A stretch of DNA of 64,000 nt from Glycomyces tritici (GTDB taxonomy: Bacteria > Actinomycetota > Actinomycetes > Mycobacteriales > Micromonosporaceae). Below are positions 61,545 to 64,000 of the stretch, one piece after another. Both the position numbers and the translations under genes were made by a program. Where the stretch lies: the NCBI RefSeq assembly GCF_030403505.1, contig NZ_JAUEMJ010000002.1, positions 586,776-650,775 on the forward strand, in the 5' to 3' direction. Within the stretch, counting starts at the first letter, position 1; each line of letters opens with the position of its first letter. A model generated the notes under the pieces. It saw only the letters and a list, made by a program, of their open reading frames with translations. It was not told the origin of the DNA and searched no databases.

Positions 61545-62225
61545 ATGGCTGGCAAGCGTGCGCCTGGACCGCAGGGCGGGTTGAGCCGGGAGCGGGTGCT
61601 GCGGAGTGCGGTGGCGATCGCCGACGAGCGCGGCCTGGCGGCGCTGACGATGCGCAGCCTGGCCGAGACGCTCGGGGTCGAGGCGATGTCGCTGTACCAC
61701 CATGTGGCCAACAAGGAGGCGGTGCTCGACGGGCTGGTCGAGGTCGTCATGGCCGAGATCGAGGCGGCCGTGGGCGGCCTCGTTGCGCCGGAGCCCGAGG
61801 ACGACTGGAAGACGGCGATGCGGATGCGGGTGCTCGCGGCCCGCGAGGTGCTGGTCGGCCATCCGTGGGCGCCGCGGGTGTTCGAGACGCGGACCGGCAC
61901 GAGCCTGCCGGTGGCGCGGTACTTCGACGGGGTGCTCGGTCTGATGCGGCGCGGCGGGTTCAGCTACGAGCTGGGCCACCGCGCCTTGCACGCCTTGGGG
62001 AGTCGGGCGCTGGGGTTCTCGCAGGAGTTGTTCGAGCCTGACGGGGTGGAGGCCCCCGAGGAGGCGGTGGCGGCGATGGCCGAGCAGGTCCCGCACCTGG
62101 TGGCGATGATCGCGGACGCGTCGCACGGCGGCGCGCTGCTGGGCTGGTGCGACTACCAGGCCGAGTTCGAATTCGGTCTGGATCTGATTCTGGACGGCCT
62201 GGAGCGGTTGCGTTCGGAGGCCTAG
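61545..62225 (+). CDS. TetR-family regulator (TetR_C type) of adjacent oxidoreductase
   Basis: A 226-aa regulator. The helix-turn-helix is LTMRSLAETLGVEAMSLYHH and is followed by a TetR-C ligand domain with VGHPWAPRVFETRTG. GGAAGGGG precedes the ATG at 61545; the frame back to 61437 reads as noise. It lies 105 bp before the quinone-oxidoreductase gene, whose promoter carries two CTTACAACGTAAG sites. A similar site lies in its own promoter. Confidence 0.87.
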   Translation: MAGKRAPGPQGGLSRERVLRSAVAIADERGLAALTMRSLAETLGVEAMSLYHHVANKEAVLDGLVEVVMAEIEAAVGGLVAPEPEDDWKTAMRMRVLAAREVLVGHPWAPRVFETRTGTSLPVARYFDGVLGLMRRGGFSYELGHRALHALGSRALGFSQELFEPDGVEAPEEAVAAMAEQVPHLVAMIADASHGGALLGWCDYQAEFEFGLDLILDGLERLRSEA

Positions 62226-62269
62226 AGACCGACGTTGTCCCTGTTCGCACGGTGGGCACCGCACCGCCC

Positions 62270-62313
62270 TTGACAGACTTACAACGTAAGCCTAAGGTGA
62301 CTTACAACGTAAG
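62270..62313 (+). promoter_or_regulatory. Promoter with two TetR operators before oxidoreductase gene
   Basis: TTGACA (62270-62275), a 17-base spacer and TAAGGT (62293-62298) form a near-consensus promoter. CTTACAACGTAAG occurs exactly twice, at 62278-62290 within the spacer and at 62301-62313 over the start point. Their centres are 23 bp apart, about two helical turns, so two dimers could bind the same face and shut the promoter. Confidence 0.82.
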
Positions 62314-62330
62314 ACTGCGAAGGAGTCGCC

Positions 62331-63341
62331 ATGAGGGCCATCGTCCAGGACCGCTACGGGCCGCCCGGGGAAGTGCTCGAGCTCAAGGAGATCGAACGGC
62401 CGGCTCCCGGCCCGGGCGAGGTGCTCGTCCGCGTGCGGGCCAGCAGCGTCAACACCCCGGACTGGATCGCGGTCACCGGCGTCCCCTACGCGCTGCGGCT
62501 GCAGGGCCGCGTGCGACGGGCTGCGAACGTGGTGCGCGGCAGCGATGTCGCCGGGATCGTGGAGGCGGTCGGCGCTGGGGTGGACTTCGGCGTCGGCGAC
62601 CGGGTGTTCGGATCGCTGTGGACGAGCAGGTTCGTGACCGCCGGCGCGTTCGCCGAGTTCACCGCCGTCCCCGCGGAGCGGCTCGCGCCGATCCCGGCCG
62701 GAGTGGGGTTCGAGGAGGCGGCGGCCTCGGTCATGTCGGGCGTGACCGCGCTGTGCGCCATGCGGGACACCGTCGACGTCCGAGAAGGCATGAAGGTGCT
62801 CGTGAACGGTGCGTCAGGCGGCGTGGGGACCTTCGCGGTCCAGCTCGCCGCGCACTTCGGCGCGGAGGTCACCGGCGTCTGCGGGACATCGAACCTCGAC
62901 ATGGTGCGCGGACTCGGCGCCCGCCACGTCATCGACTACACCCGCACCGACTTCACCGAGGGGAGCGAGCGCTACGACGTCATCCTCGACAACGTCCTGA
63001 ACCACCCGCCGAGCCGCACGGCCCGCGCGCTGGCCCCGGACGGCGTGCTCATCCCCAACAGCATCGGGAACGGCGGCGGCCTGCTCGCCGGGCTCGGGCG
63101 CATGGCCCGCGCCAGATTCCTGGGCGCGGCGGGCCGGGTCGACGTGCGCTTCTCCCCCTCAGAGGCGAGCCGCGAGAACCTCACGGCCGTAAGCGAACTG
63201 CTGGCCTCGGGCGCGATCAGAGCGGTGATCGACCGGTCGTACCCGCTGGAGGAGACGGCGCAGGCCGTGGCTCATATGCTCGGCCACCACGCCCGCGGCA
63301 ACATCGTGATCAGCGTGCCGGAAGGACCCCAGGCACCATGA
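62331..63341 (+). CDS. Zinc-independent quinone oxidoreductase-like MDR protein
   Basis: A 336-aa medium-chain dehydrogenase/reductase. The N-terminal GroES-like part reads VRASSVNTPDWIAVTGVPYA. The NADPH-binding motif is VLVNGASGGVGTFAVQLAAHFG. Catalytic-zinc Cys/His ligands are absent, as in quinone reductases. It should reduce quinones or enones. GAAGGAG precedes the ATG by five bases. It is controlled by the upstream TetR through two operators and followed by a strong terminator. Confidence 0.88.
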   Translation: MRAIVQDRYGPPGEVLELKEIERPAPGPGEVLVRVRASSVNTPDWIAVTGVPYALRLQGRVRRAANVVRGSDVAGIVEAVGAGVDFGVGDRVFGSLWTSRFVTAGAFAEFTAVPAERLAPIPAGVGFEEAAASVMSGVTALCAMRDTVDVREGMKVLVNGASGGVGTFAVQLAAHFGAEVTGVCGTSNLDMVRGLGARHVIDYTRTDFTEGSERYDVILDNVLNHPPSRTARALAPDGVLIPNSIGNGGGLLAGLGRMARARFLGAAGRVDVRFSPSEASRENLTAVSELLASGAIRAVIDRSYPLEETAQAVAHMLGHHARGNIVISVPEGPQAP

Positions 63342-63381
63342 AAGCCGCTGTCCTTCAAAGAAGGGCAGCGGCTTCGTGTTT
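63342..63381. terminator. Bidirectional terminator after oxidoreductase gene
   Basis: AAGCCGCTG pairs with CAGCGGCTT and CCTTC with GAAGG (15-bp stem with one wobble, 3-base loop), followed by CGTGTTT. It ends the oxidoreductase transcript and, read the other way, the cold-shock transcript. Confidence 0.8.
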
Positions 63382-63395
63382 AAGAGCTGTGGAGG

Positions 63396-63599
63396 CTAGA
63401 GCGCGCGCAGGTTAGCGGCCTGCGGACCCTTGTTGCCCTGCTCGATGTCGAACTCGACGCGCTGGTTCTCTTCGAGCGACTTGTAGCCGTTGCCGGTGAT
63501 CGCGGAGAAGTGAACGAAGATGTCGGGGCCGTCGCCCTCCGGAGCGATGAAGCCGAAGCCCTTCTCCGAGTTGAACCACTTAACGGTGCCTTGCGCCAT
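63396..63599 (-). CDS. Cold-shock protein, CspA family
   Basis: A 67-aa single cold-shock domain that binds single-stranded RNA and DNA. It reads [20 protein letters not shown] with RNP1 (KGFGFI) and RNP2 (DIFVHF). The ATG at 63599 gives the standard [10 protein letters not shown] start. AAGGA lies about nine bases upstream. The 5' region (63600-63720) is comparatively AT-rich and may act as a structured leader. It acts as an RNA chaperone in the cytoplasm. Confidence 0.95.
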   Translation of the reverse strand: MAQGTVKWFNSEKGFGFIAPEGDGPDIFVHFSAITGNGYKSLEENQRVEFDIEQGNKGPQAANLRAL

Positions 63600-64000
63600 G
63601 CTTAAATATCCTTGGTGTTGATGCTCAGACCGACGGTTGCAGTGCGGGTTTTGACGCCCGGAGTGCTCTACCGCCATGCGGTCTGATATTGCCGCCATTG
63701 CTGGCGCTTCACCACTTCGATTCGCATTGCTTTGAACCGACGTGACACATGGACCCTACAGCACTCCCGCCCGATTGCACCGGGCCCGCGTGGAAATTCT
63801 TCTCGCATTTGACTGTTTGCCCCTGAATGTCCCGTGATTTTGCGCAGATTGGTGCCGAAGGTCATGAGTCACGGGGGTCGTTTCGCACCTCGGCGGCCGC
63901 GAAATCGATGAGTGAGCGGCGCCTCGGTCTTGCAGAAAAAGGGCCGGGGCCCCACGCCGGGGGCGGGGGGCAGGGCCGGGCGGCGGCCCCGGGGGGGGTG
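63600..64000. other. Upstream region of cold-shock gene and end of sequence
   Basis: The part near the gene is the likely promoter and leader. No further gene is supported. From about 63940 to the end the sequence is dominated by runs of G and C without coding frames, unlike the rest, which suggests low-quality sequence at a contig end. Confidence 0.5.

Noticed and set aside
1..64000. CRISPR arrays, rRNA genes or a replication origin
   Set aside because: No regularly spaced repeats, no rRNA-like sequence and no DnaA-box cluster were seen.

Overview
The window is high-GC (roughly 70%) DNA with dense, often overlapping genes, AGGAGG-type ribosome sites, several leaderless starts, Tat-exported glycosidases, WXG100-like proteins and STAND/TPR regulators. 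This points to a filamentous actinobacterium. Glycomycetales or Micromonosporales would fit, but I cannot prove the genus from sequence alone. Functions were inferred by reading motifs; no database search was run.

Layout. 1-1.06 kb: a pair of type VII (WXG100-like) secretion-associated genes, the first cut by the window edge. 1.4-15 kb: a hemicellulose and pectin sugar locus. It holds an ABC sugar importer without its own ATPase, a LacI regulator, a GH31 alpha-xylosidase-like enzyme, a second LacI regulator, a large secreted clan-A glycosidase with LamG and carbohydrate-binding modules, and a GH43 arabinanase with an AbfB domain. 15-23 kb: housekeeping and stress genes, namely an aldo/keto reductase, a TRM11-like methyltransferase, TetR units, a pair of CNNM/CorC-type membrane proteins and a TetR/FAD-monooxygenase operon. 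23.1-24.75 kb: an EACC1-like gene overlapping a caspase-family protease gene, a probable biological-conflict module. 24.8 kb: tRNA-Pro(TGG). 25-32 kb: a decayed accessory region with a HAD protein, a GNAT, an APH and a DUF1963 protein, plus broken NUDIX, RmlD-like, DUF1963 and transposase remnants.

32.3-38.4 kb: a second polysaccharide block with GH62, a second GH43+AbfB and a PL11 rhamnogalacturonan lyase. It is followed by an ABC exporter and a secreted protein that resembles the non-catalytic parts of subtilases. 42.9-46.6 kb: another patchy region with a tRNA-Ser 3'-end fragment, a lipoprotein, a lone FtsX extracellular domain and a frameshifted ASCH gene. 46.7-56 kb: signalling genes, including an XRE-NB-ARC-TPR regulator, a secreted S1 protease, a Ser/Thr kinase with an extracellular domain facing an FHA protein, and an APH. 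56.4-63.6 kb: a DUF4132 giant, a 66-aa small protein, D-mannonate dehydratase, a TetR/quinone-oxidoreductase pair and a cold-shock protein. The last ~60 bases look like poor-quality sequence.

How genes work together. Three separate operator types can be read in the polysaccharide genes. CTGACTACGTTGTCAG lies before the first lacI and importer. AGCGAACCGGTTCGCT lies before GH31 and twice before the LamG glycosidase. GTGANCGATAAC lies before the first GH43, GH62, the second GH43 and PL11. The genes therefore look like three coordinated regulons: secreted enzymes strip arabinose, xylose and rhamnogalacturonan side chains, the importer takes up oligosaccharides, and GH31 and ManD act inside the cell.
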